Shown: positions 36,301 to 47,362 of the stretch, piece by piece
Position numbering within the stretch: position 1 is the first letter of the stretch
How the letters are laid out: every line of letters begins with the position of its first letter
Assembly (NCBI GenBank): GCA_025890175.1
Contig: JANPYM010000010.1
Coordinates: 631,782-695,781 of the forward strand
Direction: 5' to 3'
From: Ciborinia camelliae
Taxonomy: Eukaryota; Ascomycota; Leotiomycetes; Helotiales; Sclerotiniaceae
DNA length: 64,000 bases
Translations under genes and position numbers: made by a program
Notes under the pieces: generated by a model
What the model was told of the DNA's origin: nothing
The model's database searches: none
Seen by the model: only the letters and a program-made list of their open reading frames with translations

Positions 36301-37030
36301 TTTTATAATTAATACAAATTATTAATATTTTATTTAAATTTAATAAAAAATATATTAATTGAAAACTTTAATTATACTTTATAATTTGATATCAATTTCA
36401 TATATTTTATAAATAATTTAAAGATTTTATATTAATTTTAATATATTAATATAATAAAAGCATAATTATAATTTTTAAAATATTATAGTGTTAATAGTAT
36501 AATATTTTAAATCCCTAATATTTTTTAAAATACTATAATATTGGTGATATAATATTTTAAACCTTAGATTTTAGTATTTTATAATTTTATAATTTTATAA
36601 TTAATACAGATTGCTAATATTTTATTCAAATTTAATAAAAGATATACCAATTAAAAACCTTAATCATACTTTATAATTTAATATTAATTTTATATATTTT
36701 ATAAATAATTAAAAGGTTTTATATTGATTTTAATATATTAATATAATAAAAATATAACCTTAAAATACTATAGTGTTAACAATATAATATTTTAAAAAAT
36801 ATTAAAAATTTAAAATATTACAATGTTAATAATATAATATTTTAAAATTTTATAAAAAATACAGATTGCTAATTTTTTATTCAAATTTAATAAAAGATAC
36901 ATTAATTAAAAGCCCTAATCATATTTTATAATTTGATACCAATTTTATATATTTTATAAATAATTAAAAGATTTTATATTAATTTTAATATATTAATATA
37001 TTAAAAACATAACTTTGTTTATATATAATT
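36301..37030. repeat. Three tandem copies of an AT-rich unit inside the element
   Basis: Copies start near 36301, 36593 and 36848 at a TTTTATAA...AATACA.ATT core. They share TTTATT(T/C)AAATTTAATAAAA, ATATTTTATAAATAATT and TTTTAATATATTAATAT blocks in the same order. Spacing is 292 and 255 bases. They may be subterminal transposase-binding repeats or later expansion. Confidence 0.65.
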
Positions 37031-38104
37031 TTTAAAATATTACAACATTAACAATATAATATTTTAAAATAATTTTAATAATTTTAAATTTATATTATAT
37101 ATTTAATTTGAAAAAATTATAGATTATAATATTAATATTTAAATATATTATATTATAAAATATATTATTTTTAAATAATAATTAAAGCAAAATTTCAAAA
37201 ATATTATAAAATTGATTTATAAATAATTAAAAATAAAAATAAATATCAATTTTCAAATTATTAAAATAATTATATTTAATTGAAAAATTGAAATTTCAAA
37301 AAAATAAATATATTATTCAAATTTTAGAATTTTATATAATAATAAAAAATTTATATATTTTTTTTAAAAATTTATTTTAAAAATAATTATATTTTATTTT
37401 ATAATTTGAATATAATTATTATATTTTAAAATCTATAAAATCAAAATATACAATAACTTTTTAATTATTTAATTAAATCAAATTTTTTTTTAAATATATA
37501 TAATTATTTGATTTTTATAAATATAAAAAAAATATTAATTTTTTAAAATAATAAATATTAGCTTTTATATTTAATTTTAAAATTTAAACTTATTTTTTAA
37601 AAAGCTAATAATTTATTCAAATTTTATTATTTTTATTTAAAATTTATATTATTCGAATTCTAAAAATATACTATAATTTTGAAAATTTTAATACCCCCCC
37701 ATAATTATAATAATTTAAATTATAATCTAATTAATAAAATTTATATAAAAATTATTAAAAAACTCCCGATAAATATTAAAAACTATAATAAAAACTATAA
37801 TTTAAAATAATTTTTGTAAACTTAAATTTTAGATTCTAAAAATAATATTATTCAAAAGCTTTTTAAAATATTTATAAAATAGTATATTTGCCTTTTATTT
37901 AATTTATTTATATAATAATTAATATTAAATTTAAAACTTTAAATATCGAATTAATAATAAATAAGATAAATAAAAGTAGACGGCAAATAATAACAAAATA
38001 TAAAAAATAGATTTATTAAATATATAACAAAAAAAAATAAGGTTTTATTAATAGACACATATACTTATATAAGTTTATATATTTATATAAACATATCTTT
38101 ATAA

Positions 38105-38387
38105 TTCTATAATCTATATAATTTTTTTAATTTAATATAAAATTTAAATATTAATTTTAATTATAATATAAATTATATTAATCGAAAACTTTTAAAAAAC
38201 TTTATTAATCGATATAAAATTTATATATTAAATATATTCTAATATAAAGCTATATAAGACTAAATATAAAATACAGAATTAGATATAGTACAAGGATGTT
38301 TCCAATTAGCATTTTGACCCTAAATAGGGTGTTTCAAACATAATTCCAAAGACCCTAATTAGGGTTGATTCGGGTGCGAGATGGGTG
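38105..38387 (-). repeat. Right terminal inverted repeat
   Basis: Inverse copy of 35900-36175. The palindromes here read CCCTAATTAGGG and CCCTAAATAGGG, the second better preserved than in the left copy. The inner edge is approximate. Confidence 0.8.
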
Positions 38388-38395
38388 TCGACCTA

Positions 38396-39881
38396 CCTAC
38401 CTAATCATCCACCAAAACGTTACCGATGTTCGTACTCGCATTCTATGCATTCCAAATATCGTATCTTAGGTACGTACTACTAGCATCGCATCGTGCTAGC
38501 ATCACATCATGCAGCAGGAAGGGGAGGGGAAAAAACGTTTTTATATAATTCTGCAACACGCAGGGGAATAATAATGGGAACCGGGTGCGGCACGGCGATG
38601 ACTACCCCTTTCCGTAAACGATCGGTGACTTGCGTCCGACGCTTATGTCGGTCCCGCGGCCGTGAGGAACCTTGATGCACGCACGATTCGTGGGGCTTCG
38701 GGGGAGTCGAGAGAAACCCCCCCCAAAAAAAAATCAAAAACGAAAGATTTTCCGATCCGTTGAAGAAAAATCTCGGGCGTGAGATTCCTTATATAGTTAG
38801 TATCTCCGCACGAAAGCTAGCCTCGAGACTCGAGATTAATAACAAACTTGCTTTGCTTTGCTTGCGTTGCTTCGTTTAACTTTCTTCGCGTGGATTTGGG
38901 AAACCTACTTAACCTTGAAGAAGGGGTTCCTCGGACGGACCTCGACAAGGGGATTGCGGCCGCTTGCGGGTACTCGCGCCGAGTTGCCTGTGCTCATGGA
39001 TGGATGGATGGATGAAAATGCCGGTCTTCATTTGGATAAGGTTCTCACACCCGACATGACATGCCATTCATGAAGGAATCTCCACCAGTCGCGCATCTGC
39101 ATCTTCTTTCGGGACATCTCCGATCTTCTGATTCATCTCCGATGTCATACTTCATCTAGTCTGAACCTTGAAGTCTTGACTCTTCCAATTCCTGCTGCTC
39201 CTCCGTGGACCGTGCCGAAGCATAAAAAAAACCAAGACCTAAAAATCAAAAAAAAATATGGGAAGGATGCTTAAGGTTCTTTTTTGCCGTCGGGAAATTC
39301 ATGGCCCGGCTTTGCCATCGCATCGGGCACGACGTCCCAAATAGGAAGTTGGGCCATATTGGTAAGGCATCCAGATGCCGTGCGAGCCTGCCTCGGCTCC
39401 AGGTCTCGAGATAACCCTTGGAACGGGTATACTGGATTCGCAGACCTCCACTCAGGAAGCGTGAGGATATCCAGCATTTGGTCGTGAAGGTTTGCGCAGA
39501 ACGGACATCGATCGGACGACGCGCGCCCGTTGGGAAAAAGCGCCTGGAGGTTTTGGGTGGATTGCATTGGATTGATCTTGCATGGCAATTGTGTTTCATC
39601 AGAAAGGCCCCAGGGACCGGGAAGGTGATTAATCTAATCTATTCTATTGATCGGTACGAGCATACGAGACGAAAAGCATCGCAGTACGAGCAGCATCGAG
39701 ACAGCAACTTGCAATTGGACGGCCGTTTGTTGATTATAGTTTTCGAGTGCATTGGATCGGTCCGGATATTGCAGGAAGTGGCACGTCACATCCAGCGTGC
39801 GATCTCGAAGCGGAAAGAGTCACAAAAGGCTATTTCGCTCGAATCGATATATAAGGGAAGGGCCGCAGGCTGGATATCAAG
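38396..39881. other. Intergenic, no gene confirmed
   Basis: GC-richer sequence than its left neighbour. A 105-codon minus frame (39271-39588) contains RCPFCANLHDQMLDIL and looks faintly protein-like, but has no recognisable family or splice partners. A GGAT tetramer run lies near 38998-39015. It includes the promoter of the reductase gene at 39882. Confidence 0.5.
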
Positions 39882-41218
39882 ATGGAAGGTCAAAAGATCA
39901 AACGTCCACAGAACATCATGGCGAAATCTACATATCAATCGGTGGTTTTGGCCAAACGTCCCACGGGACAGATCGTTCCCGGAGAGACTTTCGAGAAGAG
40001 GGAGAATCCAATGGTGACGGAGGCGGATCTGAAGGATGATCAAGTGTTGGTTGAAGTGTTATATCTCTCATTGGACCCGGCAATGAGAGGCTGGTTAAAT
40101 GGTACGTACCTACTTATTGTCCGTCGTGCTCTGCGTCCCACATTAGCCAGTGATGGATGATATGGAGGAGCTACATTCTTGATATACCCCGCTTCTGCAC
40201 GTGATCATTGCTAATATCGAAAATGACGGAATAGACAGAAGATCGTATGTGCCACCTGTACAGATTGGCGAGGTAATGCGCGGTGTATCGATTGGAAAAG
40301 TCATCGCCAGCAAGTCATCGAAACACAATGTCGGCGATTACGTTTCCGCTCTGACGGGATGGAAAGAAGTAGCCATCATGGCTTCCAAAGACCTCACGCC
40401 TATTGATCTTCCCCCCAACGGCAAGCTCACCGATGCCCTTGGTGTTCTGGGAATGACGGGTCTCACGGCCTATTTTGGAATCCTAGAAGTGGGAAAAATC
40501 AAAGCGGGAGACTTCGTCGTCGTGTCCGGTGCCGCCGGAGCGACGGGAAGTGTCGTGTGTCAGATTGCCAAGATCAAGGGGGCCACGGTGTTGGGTCTTG
40601 CGGGGAGCGACGAGAAAGTACAGTGGTTGAAGGATTTAGGGTGCGACGAAGCGTTGAACTACAAGGCCCCCGATTTCCCCACCAAGTTCAAGGCCGCCAC
40701 GCCAAACTTCATCGATGTATTTTTCGACAACGTGGGAGGCGATATCCTGGAGCTTGCGCTGAGCCGGGCGAAGCCTTTCTCCACTTTTGTTATGTGTGGT
40801 GCCATCAGTCAATATAACTCGGATGCTCCAGTAGGACCCAAGGTATTGATTTTCCCTCCCCAATTATGATTACCCGTTGGACGTGCTAACCGGATCCAGA
40901 ACTTTTCCATGATCATCACCATGCGAATTCGTCTCCAGGGTTTCATCGTCTTTGACTATGCATCCAAATATGCCGAAGCCCGTAAAGAGATGTCTCAATG
41001 GTTGGCAGAAGGCAAGCTTCAACGAAAGGAGACCATTGTCAAGGGCGGACTTGCGGTTGCCGAACAGGCTTTGTTAGATTTATACCAGGGAGTTAATACG
41101 GGTAAGTTTTCGTTCCAGTTATATTTTATTGAGTATTAGTGGGCCTTCTTACTGACAATCGCCAGGGAAATTATTGGTCGAGGTGAAGGAAGATGGTTCA
41201 GTTGCTTCCCGTTTGTAA
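39882..41218 (+). CDS. Medium-chain NADP-dependent alkenal/one reductase
   Basis: Four exons, 39882-40101, 40235-40842, 40900-41101 and 41166-41218, give 360 residues. The family (zinc-independent MDR, leukotriene B4 dehydrogenase/alkenal reductase group) reduces carbon-carbon double bonds of enals and enones with NADPH in the cytosol. Visible features are VEVLYLSLDPAMRGW, the GMTGLTAYFGILEVGKIKAG entry, the nucleotide-binding SGAAGATGSVVCQIAK (AxxGxxG form), GLAGSDEKVQWLKDLGCDEALNYK with the NADP-preferring region, DVFFDNVGGDIL and a RIRLQGFIVFDY segment. There are no zinc ligands. A downstream ATG at 39918 (MAKSTYQ) is an alternative start. It is convergent with the tannase gene, 197 bases apart. 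The physiological substrate is unknown. Confidence 0.9.
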
Positions 41219-41415
41219 AGGTTAGATTAATACATGAATGATAAAATATACACATAAGATAAGATAATTCCACGTCTTCCGTCCGCATTATTCCATTCCA
41301 ACTTTCACAGCCCACCTTGATGATTTATTTGACTTTGTATCCGACAATTTGCTTTCACTGTCCACCTTCAACATGGACAATCTTCATCATTTCTTTCCGC
41401 CCCAACTCTCTCCAT

Positions 41416-43273
41416 TTAATACAAAGGCAACTTATACGCATCGAACGTATAGTTAAAAGTATCGATGCCAGCCTGATCATACACGCAAGTAAGGGTCGAG
41501 TTAGCCGTCCACATAGGTCTCAAGGGCCACGCACAAATCTGACCATTATCGCCCTTGTCATCGCCGCTCAAAACCGTCGCATTCAACGTGACGGGTTCGA
41601 TCGCATTCTCGACCCAATCAATCAAGACGGCCAGATTGGTCTGGGGAAAAGGGGCATTGGGCTCGAGCGGATTCGTGGCACAATGCGCGGCGCCGGGGAC
41701 CAAAAACAACTTATACCACGCGGCGAGCGCGGCGGAGGATTCGTTGAAGCCCATGTGGGGGTACATGGTTTGACGGACGGACTCGTGGAAATGGACCGAG
41801 GAACCGGTTGGGATGGAGGCGTCTTGTTCGCCGTGGAAATGGAGGATCTTGCCGCCGTGCGCGTGCATGGGGGTGAGATCCGAAAGGGTCGTTTGGAGGG
41901 AGTCGTAGTAGCGCGTCATGCCCTCGATCATCCATTGTACGAGGGTGTCGTAAGTGACGCCGTCGAGAGTGTCGAGATTGGAGGTATCATTGAGGTCGAG
42001 GAAACGGGCGACCCATTCTCCGCCTCCACCGTTGATGTCCTGAACAGAAAAGTTAGGTTGACTTTTCATATGCTAAATATGAGAGAGATAGGAGAGAGGA
42101 AAAAGCCTGAGAACTCACCAATCCCCATTTGCCAGTAGTGCTATCATAAGAAGTTCGGGCATCGTCGAAACCAGCTCCCATTTGATAAGAGATATAAGCA
42201 CGACGACCTTGAGAATCATGAAGACCATCTACAATTGTTTGAGCAACCGCAATCGCCTCTGCAGAGACGGTGCCGTTCTGAGCCGGGGTCGAAGAAGTCT
42301 GAGATCCGGGCGCTTGACGTTTTCCAAATCCCAAACCAAGACTGGTAGAAGTTTCAGCGGCACAACTATATGATTTTCCAACGATAGATGACATGTTGAA
42401 ATTCAATGCGCATAAATCGGAACGAGCTATGACACCGTCGGTTTTGCCATCCATAGGATCACATGCCGCGATGGTTTCGTTGACGATTTTGGCGAATTCA
42501 CAGGTGGATGGGTAGTAATTGAGGGTCTGTTCGACGACATTGGCAAAGAGATGATTGGTTTGCTGCTGGCCATATCGAAAGGCGGGAGCACCAGTGATGA
42601 CACCATCGTAGAGCTCGCCAGCTCTTTGAATTTGAGACCAGCCTTCTCTACCACCCTCGGAGCATCCTTGATAGTAAGTGTAGAGTTTGGTAGAATTTCC
42701 AGTGCTATTTGAAACGCCGTAGAATTGCTGGGTGAATGGTTGTCCGATGGTAGTCATTTCCTTGATCGCTTCATAACCAAACATGTACACGGAAGGCCAA
42801 TTGATTGTACCATTTGCAAGAAGGAAAACAGCATTAAAGTCCACATTGAATCCTCCAAATCCTCCATCGGTGAAACCTGCAGCGGCTCCATACATGACAC
42901 CACCTGGGGCTGACATTGCTGCGGAATTAATAGCATAAGCACCTCCTCCGGTAGCGAGGAAACGGTTTTTAAAGTTAGATGGGGAAGGCATATAATATCC
43001 AACGATCACATTGTCGTTCTGGCCGTCATGAGTATATTGAAAGGTAACATTGCAAAAATCAATGATAGCATCAGGGGCGAAGACACTGCCAGTTTCAGAT
43101 TGGTTGTAGACAGCATTTGCAGTGATTGTAGCAGTATTGATAGTGGCACCTTTGAGAGGGGTTCCGATAGAAGACAAGGTCGAGGCGATGTAAGAGGTCG
43201 TACAGACATCGGCAAGACATGCAGCAGAAGCAGCGGCGGCCCCGCTAGCGGCGAGCAAAGTAGTGCTCCGCAT
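41416..43273 (-). CDS. Secreted tannase/feruloyl esterase family protein
   Basis: Two exons, 42119-43273 and 41416-42072, with a 46-base intron, give 603 residues. The family hydrolyses ester bonds of gallate, ferulate or similar phenolics in plant material. An N-terminal signal peptide (TTLLAASGAAAASAACLA) shows secretion. The catalytic set has the CS-D-HC arrangement of this family: GCSEGGREG with the nucleophile Ser after Cys, Asp in HGEQDASIP, and His followed by Cys in GAAHCATN, so that the two Cys can bridge. Conserved blocks YYMPSPSNFKNRFLATGGGAYAI and GAPAFRY are present. Many NxS/T sites fit a glycosylated extracellular enzyme. A short insert GLGFGKRQAPGSQTSST (about residues 315-335) looks like a variable loop. 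The exact substrate is not readable. Confidence 0.92.
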
Positions 43274-44736
43274 GGTAAAGAATAAGAATGATAAACTTTT
43301 AACGAATGAGATGTAAAGAGAGTGATGCAGATGAGATGGTTGGAAAGATTGGTAGAGCGAAGTTGAAACTTATATTCATGATTAAATCTCGTAGTCGATA
43401 GACGCCCTCACCCACTTAGAAAAGAACCTTGATCTATGTCGATCACAACGCAATATCGACCATGGTTATTTGTGCCGATGAATCTTTCGATCGAACCACG
43501 ACATGGATGGCCACGATAAATGGTGACGAAACCATCAGGGTTTGGTGGTCCTCTAATCAATATACACCGCAGTATGATCGAATTCACACCAAAAAACTTG
43601 ATATCTGCGACACGGTGCCATACCATACTAACTCCTAAGCCGCGTAATTGGAAAGAAGGGGCGTTCCGTCCACTCCCTTGAAGATCAATGTGGAGGAGAT
43701 ATCAAGACTAGCCAAGCTTTGAAGATCGAAAGCTTGACTGACCCCCATGAAGAAAACAAAAATATCGATCAAGATTTCTCGTTTGATGACTTTTGAGAAA
43801 AGATTTCTAGACTTCTAGTTTGTATTCTACGCAGTGACCAAAGTTTCATAGAACGCCCCAGGCTCTTTCGAATGGCTAGACCTTGGCCAGATCTTCATCC
43901 AAGGGTTGCCTGCCTAAGCCCTACCTAGGAAAAAACGTAACCTTTTTCGGAGCTTCAAGCCATACTAAAACATCAATGCCGAAAAGTAACACCTCGATAC
44001 CAGGTTGATCAATGATAGATCGATCTTACCTATCGGCTAAACGCTTAACACATGCTAATTGGAGCAGAAAACTCGGTACTTGAAGGGGTGTCAAAGGGTA
44101 AAGGGGAGACCGGGTGGGACGACGTGGGGCGCTAACGGGGAAGATCGTGCGGAGTTAGAGTCCCAAGCTAATAAATTAATCAAGACTGTACCTTGAAAAG
44201 TTGATGAATATGCAAAATTCCAAACGAGATGAGGGTGAGAAGAGTTTGAGAAGAGTAATGATTGCGTGGGTGATCCGTACTCCGTATGCAAAAAAAACCA
44301 TATTGATCAAAATTCTTCGGTCCCGAGATTTGCAGCTTGCGTATTTCTGCCTGTTGAAATATTCGTAACTGTACCGGCATGTATGTACTACCTACCACCT
44401 ACCTACTTTAGAAATCCATACAGTTAAGATCTCGATCAAGAGATACCAAGGTTATCTTAGACTCTCTCCAGACTCTAGCCTAGAAAAGTGAGGATAACTT
44501 ATGGGCCCGGCAAATTTTATTTCCTAGCTTTCCTAGCCGCACGGTTAGTCCCACCCACTTAGCCCACTTAGCCTACTTACTTACTAAGCACACTCACCCG
44601 AGGCTCACCACATCCAACAGTCCAACCAAAACAAATAATACCAAACTCCAAAAAAGGCCTGCCTCCTCTTCCTCTCCCCTCAAAAAATTCCCCTTCCCAA
44701 ACACCAAAAAAAAACCCCAAAAAGAAACACACCAAC
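43274..44736. other. Intergenic, no gene recognised
   Basis: Contains the promoter of the tannase gene and a region of mixed composition. Short frames near 43408-43640 and 44091-44400 have no domain. CCTA tetramer runs occur near 44388-44405. Confidence 0.6.
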
Positions 44737-44830
44737 GACATGTGCAGGATTTGAACCTACGAGGCCGAAACCATAAGATAACCGAATTATTCATTCAAGT
44801 CTTACCCATTAACCACTCTGGCAACATGCC
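44737..44830 (-). tRNA. tRNA-Ser(UGA) with 14-base intron
   Basis: The minus strand gives acceptor GGCATGT/ACATGTC, D arm CCA..TGG, anticodon stem TAAGA/TCTTA with loop CTTGAAA (anticodon UGA), a long variable arm TGGTTTCGGCCTC typical of class II tRNAs, and T arm GTAGGTTCAAATCCTGC. A 14-base intron at 44780-44793 follows the base 3' of the anticodon. Mature length is 80 bases without CCA. Confidence 0.92.
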
Positions 44831-45395
44831 CGATCGGACGCACGCGGTGTTTGCGTGATTTGATGTTGTTTTGCCATCCATCTAAAAATATATCAATCGC
44901 CTATGCTGAGGTGGGGCGGTGGCGATCGATTTGCCGAGGTTTAGGTTCTGGAGGATTTCACATGAAAACATGGTAAGTGATAAAGTCACCGGGGACTATT
45001 TATCCATCAAATGCCTATATAGCTCACCGGGAGCTGCTGCGCGATCCTTTTGTATTTGGTAAAGTGGCTAAGTGCTGTATAATTGCAACTGAATGTCGAT
45101 ACCGCTAATATTATTTATTCACGCTGTCTGCCTATACCCAGTAGACAGGTATTTTCAGCCTTCAATGCCCATTATTCAATTATTCTACTTCTCCTCCTTT
45201 CATTCCTCCCAATTAAAAATTCCAACCCCAAACCAAACCAGTAAGATCAAACAATCCATGGTATCTTGACGCCTTGTACTCCTAAAGATTCCTGCTCTGT
45301 CTTCTCGTAGATTCATAATCTCATAATCCATCCATCTATCCCCTCTCCCCTCCCCATTTCCCCATTCACATACCAGCGAATATTAATCATTATTT
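44831..45395. other. Intergenic between tRNA-Ser and YTP1-like gene
   Basis: Holds the tRNA 5' flank and the 3' UTR of the membrane-protein gene. No gene is seen. Confidence 0.6.
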
Positions 45396-47362
45396 CTATG
45401 CAGTTCCTCCCATCTTATTACTCCACCTCTTTTCCTTACCCATCGCCCATCCTTTGATTGCAACCACAAGGATAACCCATGCCATGAGGAATGTAATAAG
45501 GCCCATCGAGACGGTAAAAACGAACATTGCATTTAGGTCGTTCAACTCAATTGATTTTACGGTATCTTTGCTCTATCATAATTCTGTTAGTTTTGATTCA
45601 ATGGGACAAGGGAAGGAGTGACATACACTAGCCATAAAAATCAAACCCCCTGCCATCAAACAAAAAGCTGTAATGATCTCGGTCGGGGGTCTTCCCGGAA
45701 GGATCGAGGTTGGCGGCGAAAGATAAAATACGACGTAGGTAGCTGCACGTGCAAAAGCCGCACCCACAAGCAAAGTTCCCCATTGCTTATGGATCATGGT
45801 TGAGACCATTGAGTGTTGATGGTGTGAACTCATCATCATTCCTAAAAGCATGATGATTAACGCTGGGATTGGATTCATTGAAAACCTGTAGGTTTTTGGT
45901 TCCTGGACTTCTGGGTGATAGGAGGACATTTGCGAAGATGGTTGTTGAGCTGTAGTGTTTAAAAAGTTGCGGATTTTGTTTGATTCGATGAGCATACCGC
46001 ACTATATAGGTTAGAAGTGTGTGGGAAATCATAGCCCGGAAAGATAGCTTACCAGTCCACCACCAATAAACATAATGGTGATCGAAATGTGCTCGAGGTC
46101 TTGTGCACTCCATGCATTTCCCCAAGCAGCCAGATGTTCCAGGAAAATATTTGTAGAGCCATAGAAAAAAATGAGGAAGCATTCCACAAATTCAGCAGTT
46201 GGGGAGAATCGCCTGTTATGATGAGGTTTGATATTCCAGGACCAGCCAATTTCAGCGAAGCAACCTGCCCATCTACCAAGAGTCAAGATTCCATACCAGA
46301 AGAAAACTCCACCCTTGATGAAATGTGCTAGACCGCTGTAAATCTCGGCACCTTTCTGAATTGTCATTTAGTAATTGGACATGCGTATCTAGATAGTGCG
46401 AGCAAAACTTACGAATAATCCGCCGTATGTGACAAATCCAGATGTGAGGATAGCGAAACCCAAGAGAAGAATTACTCGATCTACAACATCATATGCAAAT
46501 CGGATTATACGCAAAAAGCGTGTAGAAAGTAACCCTGGAAGTCGTTTCGATAAATATTGATCAGCCCGAGTACCTTCCATCAACCCCACTTTTTCCGGCT
46601 CGTCCCTTTCTGATTCATCTAGCGTATTTTCATCATCTCCAGACAAGGATATTGATTGACTTTGTAGGCATTCACTATTTGGTTCCGTGCCTTGACCACT
46701 ATCACCCGAAAATCTAACGACAGGCTGAGGTCGTTCATGTATACGGGTATGCTCTGCAATTGCTTCTCTTGAAACCGGAATATATGCAGAGTTCTCCTTT
46801 TGTTTCTCGCCTTTGCGTCCCGCGTAGGCATTGACCACCCCAATTACCATTTGCGCAACTAGTATGCATATCAAAAGCCACCCCAATTTATGATGCATAT
46901 TGTTCGGATAAAGGTCCGGAGTAGAGGTATTGTAGATCATACTGCAGAGAATACCACCGCCATTTAAAGCCAGGAATGCGAATTGAGTAGGGAGACTTAA
47001 TCGAGATCGAGAGATCGAGAGCATTACACCTAAAACACATTAGTTTTTGGACATATTTCACCATTTCCGAGTTACTCACATATTGGCAGAACGAATACCC
47101 ATCCTATGGTCATAAGTATAATATGAGCTACCATGAGACCTCCATGTTCGGGATGTCGAAAATAACTGGAGGGTTCGGTCACCGCAGTATTATTAATGGC
47201 AGGTGTAGCTGTAGCTGTAGCAATAGAACTCATTTGCATGCTCGTATCCATATCAGGTTCCTCATCTCGGTGTGCCGCTATTAGAGGCACAAGTCCAAGC
47301 AGTATAAGACAGCTATGTAGAATGAGGTTCCTCGGATACGAAGGCATCTGTATTGATCTCAT
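45396..47362 (-). CDS. YTP1-like multi-pass membrane protein
   Basis: Five exons, 47080-47362, 46413-47029, 46053-46355, 45627-46001 and 45396-45572, join in frame to 584 residues. The order is a signal peptide (LILHSCLILLGLVPLIAAH), a DUF2427-type half with HGGLMVAHIILMTIGWVFVLPICV, QFAFLALNGGGILCSMIYN and NNMHHKLGWLLICILVAQMVIG, a polar acidic linker of about 100 residues, then the Ytp1 C-terminal domain. That domain carries FFWYGILTLGRWAGCFAEIGWSW, a second His-rich helix block LGMMMSSHHQHSM and a last hydrophobic helix before a basic tail. The conserved HGG and MHHKLGW histidines resemble those of cytochrome b561-type membrane folds. The function of the family is not established, and a role in secretory or vacuolar membranes is only inference. 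Confidence 0.88.

Larger units (their letters stand above)
35892..38395. mobile_element. AT-degraded DNA transposon with long TIRs and 8-base TSD
   Basis: A 2,488-base insert (35900-38387) is bounded by a direct repeat TCGACCTA on both sides (35892-35899 and 38388-38395), the expected target-site duplication. Its ends are inverted copies starting CACCCATCTCGCACCCGAAT. Homology continues inward about 270-280 bases. Differences between the two ends in the first 75 bases are all transitions (for example TTCGGAACTACG against TTTGGAATTATG), as expected of C-to-T mutation such as RIP. The interior is overwhelmingly A/T with only scattered G or C, and no coding frame survives. Long TIRs with an 8-base duplication suggest a Mutator-like or related cut-and-paste element. 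hAT is possible by duplication length but the sequence lacks its usual pattern. Family assignment is inference. Confidence 0.85.

Noticed and set aside
35900..38387. Centromere core, mitochondrial insertion or replication origin
   Set aside because: The extreme A/T content is suggestive, but inverted GC-containing ends and a target duplication show an inserted transposon. No mitochondrial gene fragments are visible.
39271..39588. 105-codon minus-strand frame with RCPFCANLHDQMLDIL
   Set aside because: It looks somewhat protein-like, but the overlapping frame on the same strand is equally open, no family is recognised and no start context or introns support it.
41317..42138. Long plus-strand frame opposite the tannase gene
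   Set aside because: It is the antisense shadow of the tannase second exon and intron, which have clear catalytic motifs on the minus strand.
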